A stretch of 64,000 nt of DNA from Gari tellinella (lineage: Eukaryota; Mollusca; Bivalvia; Cardiida; Psammobiidae). Position 1 is the first letter of the stretch, and every line of letters begins with the position of its first letter. The stretch spans positions 16,640,540-16,704,539 of the forward strand of contig OV277861.1 in NCBI GenBank assembly GCA_922989275.2. The letters are read 5' to 3'. Shown here in pieces: positions 23,098 through 32,918 of the stretch. Under the pieces are notes generated by a model. That model searched no databases. It was not told where the DNA came from and saw nothing but the letters and a program-made list of their open reading frames with translations. The translations under genes and the position numbers were made by a program.

Positions 23098-24072
23098 CAG
23101 GGTGTCCCAAAATTTCGTGGACCTAAAGTAAAGGCCCGTAACTTTTTTACCTATGGATAGTTTTTGCTCATATTTCATCATAGAATAGAGTACTAATAAC
23201 CTTTAATGGAGAAATACATTTTAAGCAGATGTATTTTTCCTTTATGGAAAAGCACTTTGGGATTTTAGATAGTTGAATATCAGATTTTGTCAATTCAAGA
23301 ATTTCTAGACGGCTTCACCTGAAAATAAATAAGCGTTTTAAAACTCATAATTTTAAGTGTTAACGAATATATCAGCTCTAAAAGTCACACCTGGTTTATC
23401 TTATATATTAAAAGCATATTATAAGGAATAAAGTATAAAAAAGGGTGAACAATTATCTCAAAATGACCGATTTTAGCACAAAAACAGTCAAGCCAAGATG
23501 AATCATGGGTAATCTCATAGGTCAAGGGTCAAAGTTCAAGGTCAATGGTCAAAACCAAATAAATGGAAAGAAAGGTATTGTCATGTTTTAACTTCTTGTC
23601 AAATATCATACATCCATTCAGCTTCGATTTAAAGTTATTGTAAAAATAATGTTCTATGAGGATCATTTTAAGGGACAAAATGGCAATAAAACTATTACTT
23701 ATTCATACATGGTTTTCGAACCGCTCCAGAAAAAAGTGATTTTTAGAGCACACATACAAATTGGTGATATTTCTTAACTCGAAAACGTCTGAAGAATACT
23801 TTCTATCTATTGATTGAACATTATGTCACTGTTTGACCTATTTAACTTGAACAAATCCACTTGGATCGATGAAAAAAGTTCCAAATGTAGTTAATTAAGG
23901 CTAAATTCAACAGTTTATTAAAGGGGAGATCATTCATGAAAAAAATGAAATGATCGTATAATTTAAATTTGTTTATTTGTCTATCTGTTCTGCTAATGGT
24001 GATTAGTTTATTTCTTAATCCTGTTGAATTATGACTTACTACTTTAGGTCCCCGGAATTTTGGGACACCCTG
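23098..24072. mobile_element. 975-bp TIR DNA element, CAGGGTGTCCC ends
   Basis: TA is duplicated at both sides (23096-23097 and 24073-24074). The left TIR CAGGGTGTCCCAAAATTTCG continues into GGACCTAAAGTA, and the right TIR is its inverse, TACTTTAGGTCC then AATTTTGGGACACCCTG. About 35 bp per TIR with few mismatches. The interior has no transposase frame; a short AAGGTCAA-type repeat lies at 23517-23562. Ends and TA target fit a non-autonomous mariner-type element. Confidence 0.75.
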
Positions 24073-24699
24073 TACTGTTGTGTTTTCGAAAAATGAATGT
24101 AAACCTTTAGTCAAGTTTAAAACAAATTATTAAGAAAATTCCAAAGTTTTTGTCACGGACCTACTCAAAATCTCCCAACTTTTGGCACTGACGTATTGAC
24201 TTGCCAACTGACAGGTAGCCTTCTAAACCAATAGAACGTACATGTACATGTATGAGCGCCGTGGTACCAATTAAATGCCATAAAAGTTGTTTATCGAAAA
24301 ATAATGTCTAAGGTTAAGGAAAATGTTACACCACACTCTGCCCAAATGTTCTCAATAAACAAGTATGGCATCCCTATATCTGCTTTTGTAAAGAATATAT
24401 CCCCACGACAAGTTGCTTTATCTACCTAGAATGGAGGTCAAAGGTCAAAATAAATATCACAATGACCTAAACCGTTATAGGTCACTTTGCCATGGCAAGC
24501 TGTACTCACGCACCAACTTTGGTAAATCTTGTTGATGTAATAAAGAAAATATGTTCTAAACAAAAGGTACATGTGAAGACGGAATCACTTCCAGACACGC
24601 GCAATTGTGCCACTACATACGCCTAAAATTGAGCTTTGGGATATAAATACTTAGCACTTGCAAAACTAACTTTAAACCAAATATAAAGGTAATAGAAAG
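24073..24699. other. No supported gene
   Basis: Unique-looking DNA. Two AAAGGTCA-type strings near 24430 and 24470 are too short to call. Confidence 0.4.
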
Positions 24700-24836
24700 G
24701 GGGTCATTTTTCGACAGAAGGGGGTCAATATTCGACGATGGGGGATCCTTTATCGACGCCAGGGGGTCATTCTACGACGTCGAATTTTGACCGGGGGTCA
24801 CTTTTCGATGGGGGTCAAAATACTTCGTTACAGGGG
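24700..24836 (+). repeat. Dispersed element with GGGGGTCA minisatellite
   Basis: Units of GGGGGTCAT, TTCGACG and GGGGTCACTTTTCGATGGGG end at TACTTCGTTACAGGGG. This is the inverse of the element end at 1443, so the two loci are copies of one dispersed repeat. Confidence 0.65.
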
Positions 24837-24999
24837 CAGACATGGGTAACTTCCTGTCATATAATTCCTACTAAGTTGCGCAATAAGCCTCCCGCTGGGA
24901 TTTTCTCGCTTTATCAAACAGTGTATATTTGATCTTGACTAACTGCCGCCTGATAAGTGATGCAATTAAGACGGTTCATAGCAGGGAGAAGATTTTCAA

Positions 25000-25160
25000 A
25001 CCGCATCATTGATTGGAGCCAGATCAGACGCCGAGTTTCTAATCAATTGATCTGAACCAATGCTTTGATCCATATCAATAGCCGAGTCCCTAAGTTTTTG
25101 GTCTGAATCAATGATTCGATCCGGATCAGACGCCGAATTACTAAGCTTGGCTGGAATGTC
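25000..25160. mobile_element. Decayed and duplicated core-1 hairpin
   Basis: Two diverged runs of GATCAGACGCCGA (25021 and 25126) separated by GATCTGAACCAATG-type arms. Flanking termini are not recognisable. Confidence 0.4.
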
Positions 25161-25224
25161 AATTATTGGTGAGCGAATACCTTTTGGGTCTCTTTCATTC
25201 GTATAATTGATCGGTCTCGATAAT

Positions 25225-25413
25225 AACAAAGGTATGCAGATTGAAACGCATTTATAAACGGAAAATCCGCTTATAAACGCAAAAATCCACTTATAAACGC
25301 AAAAATCCACTTATAAACGCTAAACGCGTTTATCGTTTCGTTTGCGTTTCGTTTGCGGATCGTTTGGGCATGCGTAAGCATAAACGGGAAAGAATAACAG
25401 TTTCTCCACTGTA
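25225..25413. mobile_element. Family A right end with ACTTATAAACGC tandem repeats
   Basis: Three to four units of about 20 bp (CACTTATAAACGCAAAAATC) at about 25245-25320 are followed by TTTGCGTTTCG repeats and the family A end AACAGTTTCTCCACTG at 25398-25413. Core 1 is absent. The fragment at 839-965 has a similar structure. Confidence 0.6.
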
Positions 25414-25416
25414 CAT

Positions 25417-25572
25417 TTAACCCTTCACACAATAGCCTGTTTCTAGATTTAAAGACTTATGACTGTTTCGAGTAAGTTGAAAGTAAAGCAAAATAAGTAA
25501 AATTGTATAAGATAGAATTATTTTGGCAGTAGAAGAATTAATGAAATGTGTATCTATGTAGTAAAGGATTAA
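25417..25572 (+). mobile_element. Family C MITE, decayed
   Basis: TTAACCCTTCACACAATAGC at the left and GTAAAGGATTAA at the right. Only half of core 2 remains (AAGTTGAAAGTAAAGCAAAA), and the GGAACTATTTTC side is reduced. Confidence 0.55.
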
Positions 25573-25734
25573 TGGTGGTTTGTTTTGTTCATACATAATG
25601 TATTATTTCATCTATACATTTCATCAAGCCTCGATAACTCCCTTTAGTCGAACATATTTATAAAATGATGTCAATGTTAGAACGTGATTTGGCCACGGGT
25701 AAGTCGTTAACGTCGAGATGTATTAACATCTTCA

Positions 25735-25939
25735 ATCTCATGGCGTCATCTGTTTTTAAGCTTTGTCGTCTGCTTTCATTTCTCAAATTAGAATTTTAGA
25801 CAAATTAACTGAAATAGTATCGTAGTGAGTGACAAACTGTATGGATCCTGATCAGACGCCGTTTGACGGGGAGTCTGATCAGGACCGAAACTGTTTTCAA
25901 ATAAACATTGCCATCTGGATAAGGTAGTGCAGGGGTTAA
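25735..25939. mobile_element. Core-1 MITE, diverged TTAA-type
   Basis: TTGTCGTCTGC at about 25766 precedes a core-1 hairpin at about 25848-25902 (ACAAACTGTATGGATCC against GGACCGAAACTG), then GTGCAGGGGTTAA. The left terminus is not sharp. A similar half-decayed element lies at 40915-41120. Confidence 0.5.
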
Positions 25940-25946
25940 GTATCAT

Positions 25947-26266
25947 CAACCCTTTTTTAATCAAATTATTCGAGAGCTTTTTACCCCTTTACTGCTTTAT
26001 TGTCGTCTGCTCCATTATTGTTGTCTGCAATATACGTTTCAAAGATAGATTTAAGGTTGTATGACTTAAAAATATATCGATAAACGTGTCAAACAGTTTG
26101 TGTCCTGATCAGACGCCGCGTGACGCGGCGTCTGATCAGGACCCAAACTGTTTCCAAACGCACTTTAAAGCGTTATTGAGAGTGAAAGTGTTACGCGGCG
26201 TCTGATCAGGACCCAAACTGTTTGCAAACGCACTTTAAAGCGTCATTGAGAGTGAAAGGGTTAACA
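25947..26266 (+). mobile_element. Family B MITE with 70-bp internal duplication
   Basis: Left end AACCCTTTTTTAATCAAATT, right end GAGAGTGAAAGGGTTAA. The core-1 hairpin at 26090-26153 is near perfect. The segment 26123-26192 (second hairpin arm plus CACTTTAAAGCG) is repeated at 26193-26262, so this copy has one and a half cores. TTGTCGTCTGC motifs precede the core as in other B copies. Confidence 0.75.
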
Positions 26267-26655
26267 CCTAGCAAACGCCTCATTATCATTGGCCACATCA
26301 CATTGGAATGCAAGGAAATGCGATAAGTCTTTAGTTCAAGGTATATACCCCGTTATTTGATAAAGCGTCAGATAAATATTATTTACTTTTCACATGATTG
26401 ACTTCCCCGCTGTGCTGTCAGTGATTCAATACGTTTTTGCTGCTAAACTCGAGTACATTTACTTATACAAAAAGTTTAGATCCAGATCAGACACGAAGTG
26501 CCACGGCAACCGATCATGAACTAAATACACGTATATAGACATTCGTATCGACAATTTCCATTCACAATTCTAGCGCTCGCTTGAAAAAAGGTTAAATAAG
26601 TCAAGTATGACGGTAACTTCCAATCCGGTGGGAATTATAGAAGTGAAATAGTTGC

Positions 26656-26722
26656 TTGAACCCTTTCACTCTCAATGATGCCATAAAGCGCGTTTGCAAA
26701 CAGTTTAGGCGTAACGCCTGAT
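26656..26722 (-). mobile_element. Family B MITE, left part (split by LINE insertion)
   Basis: GAACCCTTTCACTCTCAATG then GCGCGTTTGCAAACAGTTTA is the B right end in reverse. It stops inside the hairpin at GGCGTAACGCCTGAT. The other part is at 29093-29270. Confidence 0.7.
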
Positions 26723-28531
26723 ATATATATATCTTTATTCAAGTCTCATCATGGATACAGCATACATACAATTACTTAATAACTATATATACATGTCAAT
26801 GACCCATGTCATTCAATTGTGAATTATAAGAGACTATCAACGTGTTATCAAAATGAACACATGCTAGGTAATAAAACAATACAATATTATTTACACTAAT
26901 AAAACCGGAAATAATCACCATGGTTAAATGCAAATTTAATGCAAAATATCTATCACAGTTTATACATTGTTATATAGCAGACCTCTGCGTCTGTTTAAAA
27001 TAAGAAAGCAGGATTTGGCAACAGTGCGTATTAAATTTTCATTAGAAAATATAAAAACAAACTTATCATTATCATTTTTTGAGCTAAAAAGAGTGTCAAC
27101 TTCAGAAGCCTTAGTAAAAATATCATTTCTAATATCATTGTAAGTATCACACTTCATTATAACATGGAATTCATTTTCAACACAGTTCTTACAAAATGGA
27201 CAAACTCTGAGTTCTTCAGCCAACCTTTCGAATCGACCCGTTTCTATGCGCAATGGAGCAACACCTGAGCGGAATTTGCTTAAAGATGACCTGTGTTTCG
27301 CTGGTAATATCATTTTAACATAATTTTCGGTTCCAAAGTTTTGTTTAAAAAGTTTATAGGTTCTTAATTTGTTACCACCATTACCAGACCTAGATTGCTC
27401 TTTGTTAACGGTGTCACTCCATTGGCATTTAAAACGTTCTAGGGCCGCTCTTTTAGTATCATTCACTAATGACTTTTTACAAATATTATTTTCTATAAGT
27501 GTATACTTATTTAAATCATAACTCATTAGAATTCCAGATACTCTATAAAACCAGTTTTTACATGTTTGGGTAGCTTTTCCAGCACAATATTTGAAAACAC
27601 GCTTATTCACTCTATTTTCTCCCATATTAACGCATCTTGCCCAGAAGGCACACACAGAGTTAAGTTGTCTAACTACAACAGGATCCCATCCCATATCTCC
27701 AATGACTGCTGCATTTGGTGTATATCTACCCGTACCAAGATAAAACCTCATTGCACGGTTAAGAACCGCGTCAATACACGAAAACGTTTTCGTACCCCAA
27801 ATAGCAGCACCGTAACTAATAACTGGCCATACCATAGAATCAAAGAGTTTGGTAAAAACGTTATATGGCAGACCTCCAGCATTCTTATACTTGACTATTA
27901 ACAGCCCCAACGCTCTACCAGCAGCTTGTGAAACAAATTTAGCCATTATATTATAGTCCATGTGTTCACTAAGGTGTAAACCAAGATATACATATTTATC
28001 ACAAAGATTAACAGTATCATTCCCGCAGCTGAATACAGAAGCAGTACGGTTAACTGATGGTGGTCTAAAATGTACAACATTACTTTTCTGACAGTTTATA
28101 TTCAACTTATTGACCTTACTCCACTCAGATAACGCATCCAAGAGACGTTGTAAATCATTTTCATTTTCAGTGAGTAAGACTACATCATCAGCGTACATTA
28201 AAATACAAAGTTTCTCTCCGTTACCAATATCAATACCAATTCCCAAACCCTTTGCCAAAGTGGCAAAGTCGTCAATAAAACAATTAAAAATGTTCGGAGA
28301 AACACAACAACCCTGTCTTAACCCGACTGCAACATCGAACCACTCAGTGCACATGTTATTTACCCTAACACAAGATTTAACAGAAGTATATAAAGATTTA
28401 ACTGCATTCAACATTTTCCCTTTCAAACCCATGACATAAAGTTTGTTCCATAGTATATCACGATCAATCGAGTCATAAGCTTTCTTAAAGTCGATAAAGG
28501 CCGCAAAAGTAGACTGATACAGTTCATCAGT
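26723..28531 (-). mobile_element. 5'-truncated LINE fragment
   Basis: Minus-strand non-LTR retrotransposon piece: a reverse-transcriptase frame, then about 235 bp of 3' untranslated sequence ending GACTTGAATAAAG and an (AT)n tail at 26721-26731. The 5' break is at about 28531, where it meets a plus-strand LINE-like 3' region. Confidence 0.75.
26960..28531 (-). CDS. Partial non-LTR retrotransposon reverse transcriptase
   Basis: An open frame of 523 codons with no internal stop; a Met-initiated frame begins at 28432, but the homology starts earlier. The upstream 33 codons include FIDFKKAYDSID, the reverse-transcriptase motif A with its catalytic Asp. Counting from the Met at 28432, LRQGCCVSP at residues 38-46 is motif B, and MYADDVVLL at 79-87 is motif C with the YADD box. 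C411, C414, H423 and C428 form a CCHC-type motif near the C-terminus, as in many non-LTR elements of the Jockey/CR1/L1-like groups; I cannot fix the clade. It would copy element RNA into DNA by target-primed reverse transcription. Endonuclease, ORF1 and the first reverse-transcriptase motifs are missing, so the copy is dead although the remaining frame is intact, which suggests a recent insertion. Confidence 0.85.
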   Translation of the reverse strand, partial: TDELYQSTFAAFIDFKKAYDSIDRDILWNKLYVMGLKGKMLNAVKSLYTSVKSCVRVNNMCTEWFDVAVGLRQGCCVSPNIFNCFIDDFATLAKGLGIGIDIGNGEKLCILMYADDVVLLTENENDLQRLLDALSEWSKVNKLNINCQKSNVVHFRPPSVNRTASVFSCGNDTVNLCDKYVYLGLHLSEHMDYNIMAKFVSQAAGRALGLLIVKYKNAGGLPYNVFTKLFDSMVWPVISYGAAIWGTKTFSCIDAVLNRAMRFYLGTGRYTPNAAVIGDMGWDPVVVRQLNSVCAFWARCVNMGENRVNKRVFKYCAGKATQTCKNWFYRVSGILMSYDLNKYTLIENNICKKSLVNDTKRAALERFKCQWSDTVNKEQSRSGNGGNKLRTYKLFKQNFGTENYVKMILPAKHRSSLSKFRSGVAPLRIETGRFERLAEELRVCPFCKNCVENEFHVIMKCDTYNDIRNDIFTKASEVDTLFSSKNDNDKFVFIFSNENLIRTVAKSCFLILNRRRGLLYNNV

Positions 28532-29094
28532 TCAAGAAATCTTATATAAAATGGATCTTCTCAGTCTGAACAGTAAAGTCCTCTCTAAGTGTCTCCTTCA
28601 ATTTTGACTTCGAATTATGTGTATATCTGAATGTAAATATGTATAGATGAAAAGTATAAAATCTTTTGTTACCATCTGCATAGAACTTTTGAACTTTCAA
28701 TGTAATGCATTACACATTGAGAGTTAAAAAGTTTTATGCAACCATCTTGTTGCCTGATTATTTACTGTGTACTTATTTTCAACTGTATAATACCTTTCAT
28801 TGCCAGTTACATCAATTAACTTCTAAAAAGTTAATAATGTAAGTGTAACTGATGTTTCCTTAGTAATATGAATTATAACTATTTATTAAAACTTAGTGAA
28901 ACATATATGATTACACCCTTATCTTTGGAGTATGGCAATGACTGGTACATATTCTTAATTTCTCTTGTTCTTATGTGCTAATTTTCTGTATATAACTATG
29001 TACATGCCATGATTGTGGACCATATTGAAAATTGGTTACACACCAAATATGTTATCCACGTAAAATAAAGTCGTTATTATTATTATTATTATTA
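28531..29094 (+). mobile_element. LINE-like 3' region with (TTA)n tail
   Basis: Non-coding AT-rich segment ending ACGTAAAATAAAGTCG and a (TTA)n tail at 29073-29094, the usual look of a LINE 3' end. It contains a small palindrome around TGTAATGCATTACA at 28701-28714. It is joined head-to-head to the minus-strand LINE at about 28531 and its tail abuts the split family B hairpin. Confidence 0.55.
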
Positions 29095-29270
29095 ACACGG
29101 CGTCTGATCAGGATCCAAACTGTTTGACACTCTTATCGATATCTATTGAGTCATACAACCTTAAATCTTACTTTGAAACATGTCTTGCAGACAACAATAC
29201 TAAAGGAGATGAAAATATGACGATGAAGGGGGTAAAAACCACATGATAAATTTTATCATGAAAGGGTTAA
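29093..29270 (-). mobile_element. Family B MITE, right part (split by LINE insertion)
   Basis: Resumes inside core 1 at CGGCGTCTGATCAGGATCC, then CAAACTGTTTGACACTC, the TTGCAGACAACAATAC motif and the end ATCATGAAAGGGTTAA. With 26656-26722 it makes one B copy. Confidence 0.75.
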
Positions 29271-29312
29271 CCTATTCATACCGGGGGTATTGCAATGAAT
29301 TCTTACTATGTA

Positions 29313-29558
29313 CAGTGGAGAATCTGTTATTCTTTCCCGTTTAAACGCAAACGTACGCAAACGCAAAGCACTAAAACGTAGAAAAGAACAACTTTTGGAC
29401 AATTCTGATATTTCATGTTTATCTTGGTGGCAAACAGTTTGGAGCCTGATCAGACGCCGGGTTACCCGGCGTCTGATCTGGCTCCAAACTGTTTGCACTG
29501 CAAATAATAGTTTTAGCGTAAACGCTTTTATTGGGAAAGAATAACAGATTCTCCACTG
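29313..29558 (+). mobile_element. Family A MITE, intact 246 bp
   Basis: Flanked by TA on both sides. Ends CAGTGGAGAATCTGTTATTC and GAATAACAGATTCTCCACTG are perfect inverted repeats. Core 1 spans 29430-29496, with CAAACAGTTTGGAGCC against GGCTCCAAACTGTTTG. Subterminal blocks are GTTTAAACGCAAACGTACGC at the left and TAGTTTTAGCGTAAACGC at the right. Short open frames on both strands here read only the MITE. Confidence 0.9.
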
Positions 29559-29631
29559 TACTGCTGGAAGACTTCATTTTAGGGCGATCTAAAGACATCG
29601 CAGTGTTTTCCCATTAAAATAAATCGTTTTA

Positions 29632-29978
29632 CAGCGCTCCCTCTCTACAACAACATCCAATGGGAGACAAACAATATGTGCGTTGTTCGGAGGGAGTCGT
29701 TATAGGGAGGGAAATTGGTTTACATTGCAAACAGCTTGAATCCAGATCAGACGCCGCGTAACGCGGCGTCTGATCTGGATTCAAGCTGTTTGTCACTCGT
29801 CATTAAGCTTTTTCTGTCAAAATGTTCAATATGTAAAAACAGCAGACGACAACTTTAAGCAGACGACATTACAGCAGTAAAAGCGTTAGATATAAAAGCC
29901 CTGTTCAGGGAACTGCGGCAAGGGTCGTTGTAAGGAGGGAGTCGTTGTTGGGAGGGCCGTTGTAGAGAGGGAACACTG
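29632..29978 (-). mobile_element. Family D MITE, intact 347 bp
   Basis: Ends CAGCGCTCCCTCTCTACAAC and GTTGTAGAGAGGGAACACTG. Long subterminal GGAGGGAGTCGTT motifs occur on both sides. Core 1 near 29728-29792 is perfect (ACAGCTTGAATCCAGATC and its inverse). The interior carries GCAGACGACAACTTTAAGCA, a motif shared with families B and E. Confidence 0.85.
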
Positions 29979-30059
29979 TACTTGCAATGCAAACAGTGCA
30001 GGGTCTGAAGAGACCTCACAAAGTGTGACATCTCAACAGGATTAACGTTGGTTTTATTA

Positions 30060-30273
30060 TTAACCCCTAGCCCGCCAAATAAATTGTCGTCTGCTATATT
30101 TCTCGTCTGCTTCAAGTTTTAAAGTGCTTCAAAATTGCTCAAAATTGCTGAAAATGTTGTCCGAGTGTCAAACAGCTTGGATCCGGATGAGACGCCGAGT
30201 TACTCGGCGTCTCATCCGGATCCAAGCTGTTTGCATATGGAGCTATAGTCGTGAGTGGCAGGCTAAGGGTTAA
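30060..30273 (+). mobile_element. Family E MITE, intact
   Basis: TTAACCCCTAGCCCGCC at the left and GGCAGGCTAAGGGTTAA at the right. Core 1 at about 30169-30232 is the GATGAGACGCCGAG variant, with matched changes on the other arm (CTCGGCGTCTCATC). Two GTCGTCTGC/CTCGTCTGC motifs lie upstream of the core. Confidence 0.8.
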
Positions 30274-30416
30274 TTCTTGTGGATGATAAACATTTATGGG
30301 AAAATAATGATACACAGTATCTATATAGCTATTTTGAAATATAAAGTACGACTGGTTAGACAAATAGTTTACTTATTGTTTGACATCGCTTCATCGTAAT
30401 AATGCCGAACAGTGTA

Positions 30417-30662
30417 CAGTAGAGAAGATGTTATTCTTTCCCAATAGGTCATTCTTTTACTCTAAAACTATTTTTCAGTTTAAACAGTTTAGAGCCAGAT
30501 CAGACGACGGGTAACCCGTCGGCTGATCTGGCTCCAAACTGTATGCCACATAGATTCAAATAAAAGTTCTGATTTGCCAAACACTGTCGTTTTTACGTTT
30601 TATTGCACTGCCTTTGCGCTCCGTTTGCGTTTAAACTGAAAAGAATAATGTTGTCTCCACTG
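30417..30662 (-). mobile_element. Family A MITE
   Basis: TA-flanked. Ends CAGTAGAGAAGATGTTATTC and GAATAATGTTGTCTCCACTG. Core 1 with a GACGACGGGTAACCCGTCGG centre. More diverged from the 29313 copy, so older. Confidence 0.8.
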
Positions 30663-31088
30663 TAGCACCACACATGACGCCGAAAACTGTGGCACCGCTT
30701 TAAGATAAGTAACAAGATAAGACGTTATACTCTTGCAAACACGAGTAAAAGTTAACAAACAACGTTCTACATGAAGAATGAAAGTATGCAGGCATACACT
30801 AAATGAGTGTTATAGAGGATTTTGTCCAATTAATTGACTGTTCTAGTCGATCGCGATAAGTGTTTGCAAAGAAAATCAAAGCCCTGATTGATGGTGCTGA
30901 TATTTTGACGTTTTTAGGTTATATGGCACGAATTGCCATATCTGCTTAATTATCGTAGTTGCCTTAATATCAAGGTGATATGTTTTTTCAATTTATAATC
31001 ATTTTAACGCCAATCAGTTATTCCTTTATTGAAGAACATTGTACCAGTATATACTGTCATGAGTATGTATCCTAAGAAATGCCTTTAC
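30663..31088. other. No supported gene
   Basis: Unique-looking AT-rich sequence; no repeat structure seen. Confidence 0.4.
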
Positions 31089-31203
31089 ATAATCTAGCAG
31101 ATGATAACTTTTAGCAGCCTGAAAGTAAAGCAGAATTATTATTTAGATTTAACTTGCTCTAAGAGGTCACCTACCTTTAGAACTAGAAACAGGCTATGGA
31201 GTA
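31089..31203 (-). mobile_element. Family C fragment, decayed
   Basis: TCTAGCAGATGATAACTTTT, GCCTGAAAGTAAAGCAGAAT and AACTAGAAACAGGCTATGG are C motifs in order. The core no longer pairs well and the left end is missing. Confidence 0.5.
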
Positions 31204-31556
31204 AAGAGTAAGGAAAAAGTTCTGGCTTCTGTGATTTCGACTTCTGACATGGATCAAAACTGTTTTAAGTTTCCATTTTGACACGTGACAGTAATTCCTT
31301 ATATTCTTTGGTTGTACCTCACATATCCTATGTTATGTAGAATTCGAGAAATAAAAGTTCTGTTAAGTTCAGTTCAGTTAAGTTCAGATCATTGAAGACG
31401 CGTTTAGCAGAATAATGATAGGACTAGAAGCAACGTGTTTGTTAATGACAGTAGAAGTCCTCAATGAAAAGATACCAACGTCGTAGTTTGCGATAAGTGA
31501 GAATTGTAAGTAGTAATGCTACCACACTATTAATTCTTATAATATTCACGTAAAAC
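31204..31556. other. No supported gene
   Basis: AATAAAAGTTCTGTTAAG followed by GTTCAGTTCAG repeats (31350-31390) may be a retroelement 3' tail. Nothing else is seen. Confidence 0.35.
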
Positions 31557-31662
31557 CCAGAGCTCCAGATAAAGGCAGTATATTCAAAAAAAGATAAACT
31601 CTTTATTTCTGCATTAAACACTATGCTTTCTTCAGTTTACTCCCTCTTATCAGGAGCCCTAA
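31557..31662. mobile_element. Family L-like fragment
   Basis: GAGCTCCAGATAAAGG at the left and CTTATCAGGAGCCCT at the right match the L termini. The interior AGATAAACTCTTTATTTCTG is shorter than in full L copies. Confidence 0.5.
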
Positions 31663-32779
31663 AAACACATATGCATGCATTTGATAACGTAAGGGAATTA
31701 ACGTGCCTTTATGACACATATCTAAACTGGCCACACGTGCCATTTTATATACCGGTATAACGATTCCCTTCTCGATACTACCTAAACTTGTTTTGTTATT
31801 GTGTGAATTTAAGTTTCTATTACAGGCCCTCGGTCGAAGTTCTCACCTTAGTTTCACTGGGCATTATCGGTGTCCAGTTGCTAACACTGACAGCATAGGT
31901 AAGAAATGAAACAAATGGGACCAATAGTAAAAAGTTGTTATCCTCTTGAAAAGAGAGGGCAGATCTCAAATCATCTTTAGGGATTATGCGAGATCAAGCA
32001 CCCTTTTCTTTGGCAGAATGGAGCTGTTTATGGGTAGCTATGTTCAGCTCTGTTACTGACCGGGTCTAGTGGAGTGCGCCAATATGGTTAATCTCCTTCA
32101 ATAGCAGCTCCATACCCTTTATTAGGTAGTTAAAATCCTCTGAAGACGGAGCATGGCTGCATACATGGCGAGGTAACTGAAAACAGATTTGCACGTAATC
32201 CTCCAGCTTGTCAGGCCATTCTGTCTGTACCAAACAGTCATTTGAGTGTTAAGCGCAGGTATGCCAACAACAACAACTACAACATAAGTTTCCATTATAC
32301 TTACGGATATTGATCCCATACTATCATAGATAATCAAACATGTTTAAGTATATGTAGCAATATTACACGGTCAGTGTAATCATTTAGTTAAAATGTGTCT
32401 ATGTTTTAAGATCTAATTGCATTTTAATAATTAATTATAATATTTATTTTTAATAATCTTTGCAAGCAGTTTGAATGCAGATGTGACCGAGTGTATATCA
32501 CGAAGTACGCAAAGTATTTGACACTATGACAATATATTCGTGGCAGAACATTCTACTTTAAACCGAAATTTATTATACCCATTGTCGCAGATAGAAACTG
32601 CACATACAATCCCCATAGACACCAAATTAAAACCATGTTTCAGATCACTGCTTAAAGTAAAGGTTTGCCTGAAATACTGATAATTAATTAAATATTCATT
32701 CCTTTTGGCGCATTCCTCCACTAAAATAATAGTTCCAACGTATACAGTTATAAACATGTACCACAATAAATATGTTGTG
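31663..32779. other. No supported gene
   Basis: Short frames at 32122-32337 (minus) and 32524-32766 (minus) have no recognisable domain. A decayed core-1-like string, GCAAGCAGTTTGAATGCAGA, lies at 32463. No repeats of note. Confidence 0.4.
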
Positions 32780-32918
32780 ATTTTCTAGCAGATGGTAGCT
32801 TAAAGCAGGCTTAAGGTAAAGCAGAATGTACCTCAATAGCATTCTGCTTTACTTTCAACCTGCTTTAATCGGTCATCTGACTCAAAAAGTAGTCACAGTT
32901 TATGGGTTAAAGGGTAAA
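32780..32918 (-). mobile_element. Family C MITE, left-truncated
   Basis: From TTTTCTAGCAGATGGTAGCT through core 2 at about 32799-32868, where GCAGAATGTACC and TAGCATTCTGC close the hairpin, to TATGGGTTAAAGGGTAAAG at the right. Confidence 0.65.

Noticed and set aside
26656..29270. Simple twin-priming inversion of one LINE
   Set aside because: Not fully excluded, but both outer junctions carry tail-like simple repeats (AT)n and (TTA)n with AATAAAG in front, so a single 3' end does not fit well.
29632..29978. Short frames in family D as proteins
   Set aside because: They translate TIRs and hairpin arms of the MITE; the same frames recur at other D copies with stops and indels.
31663..32779. 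Frames at 32122-32337 and 32524-32766 as exons
   Set aside because: No domain, no matching splice signals that convinced me, and composition is that of the surrounding AT-rich DNA.
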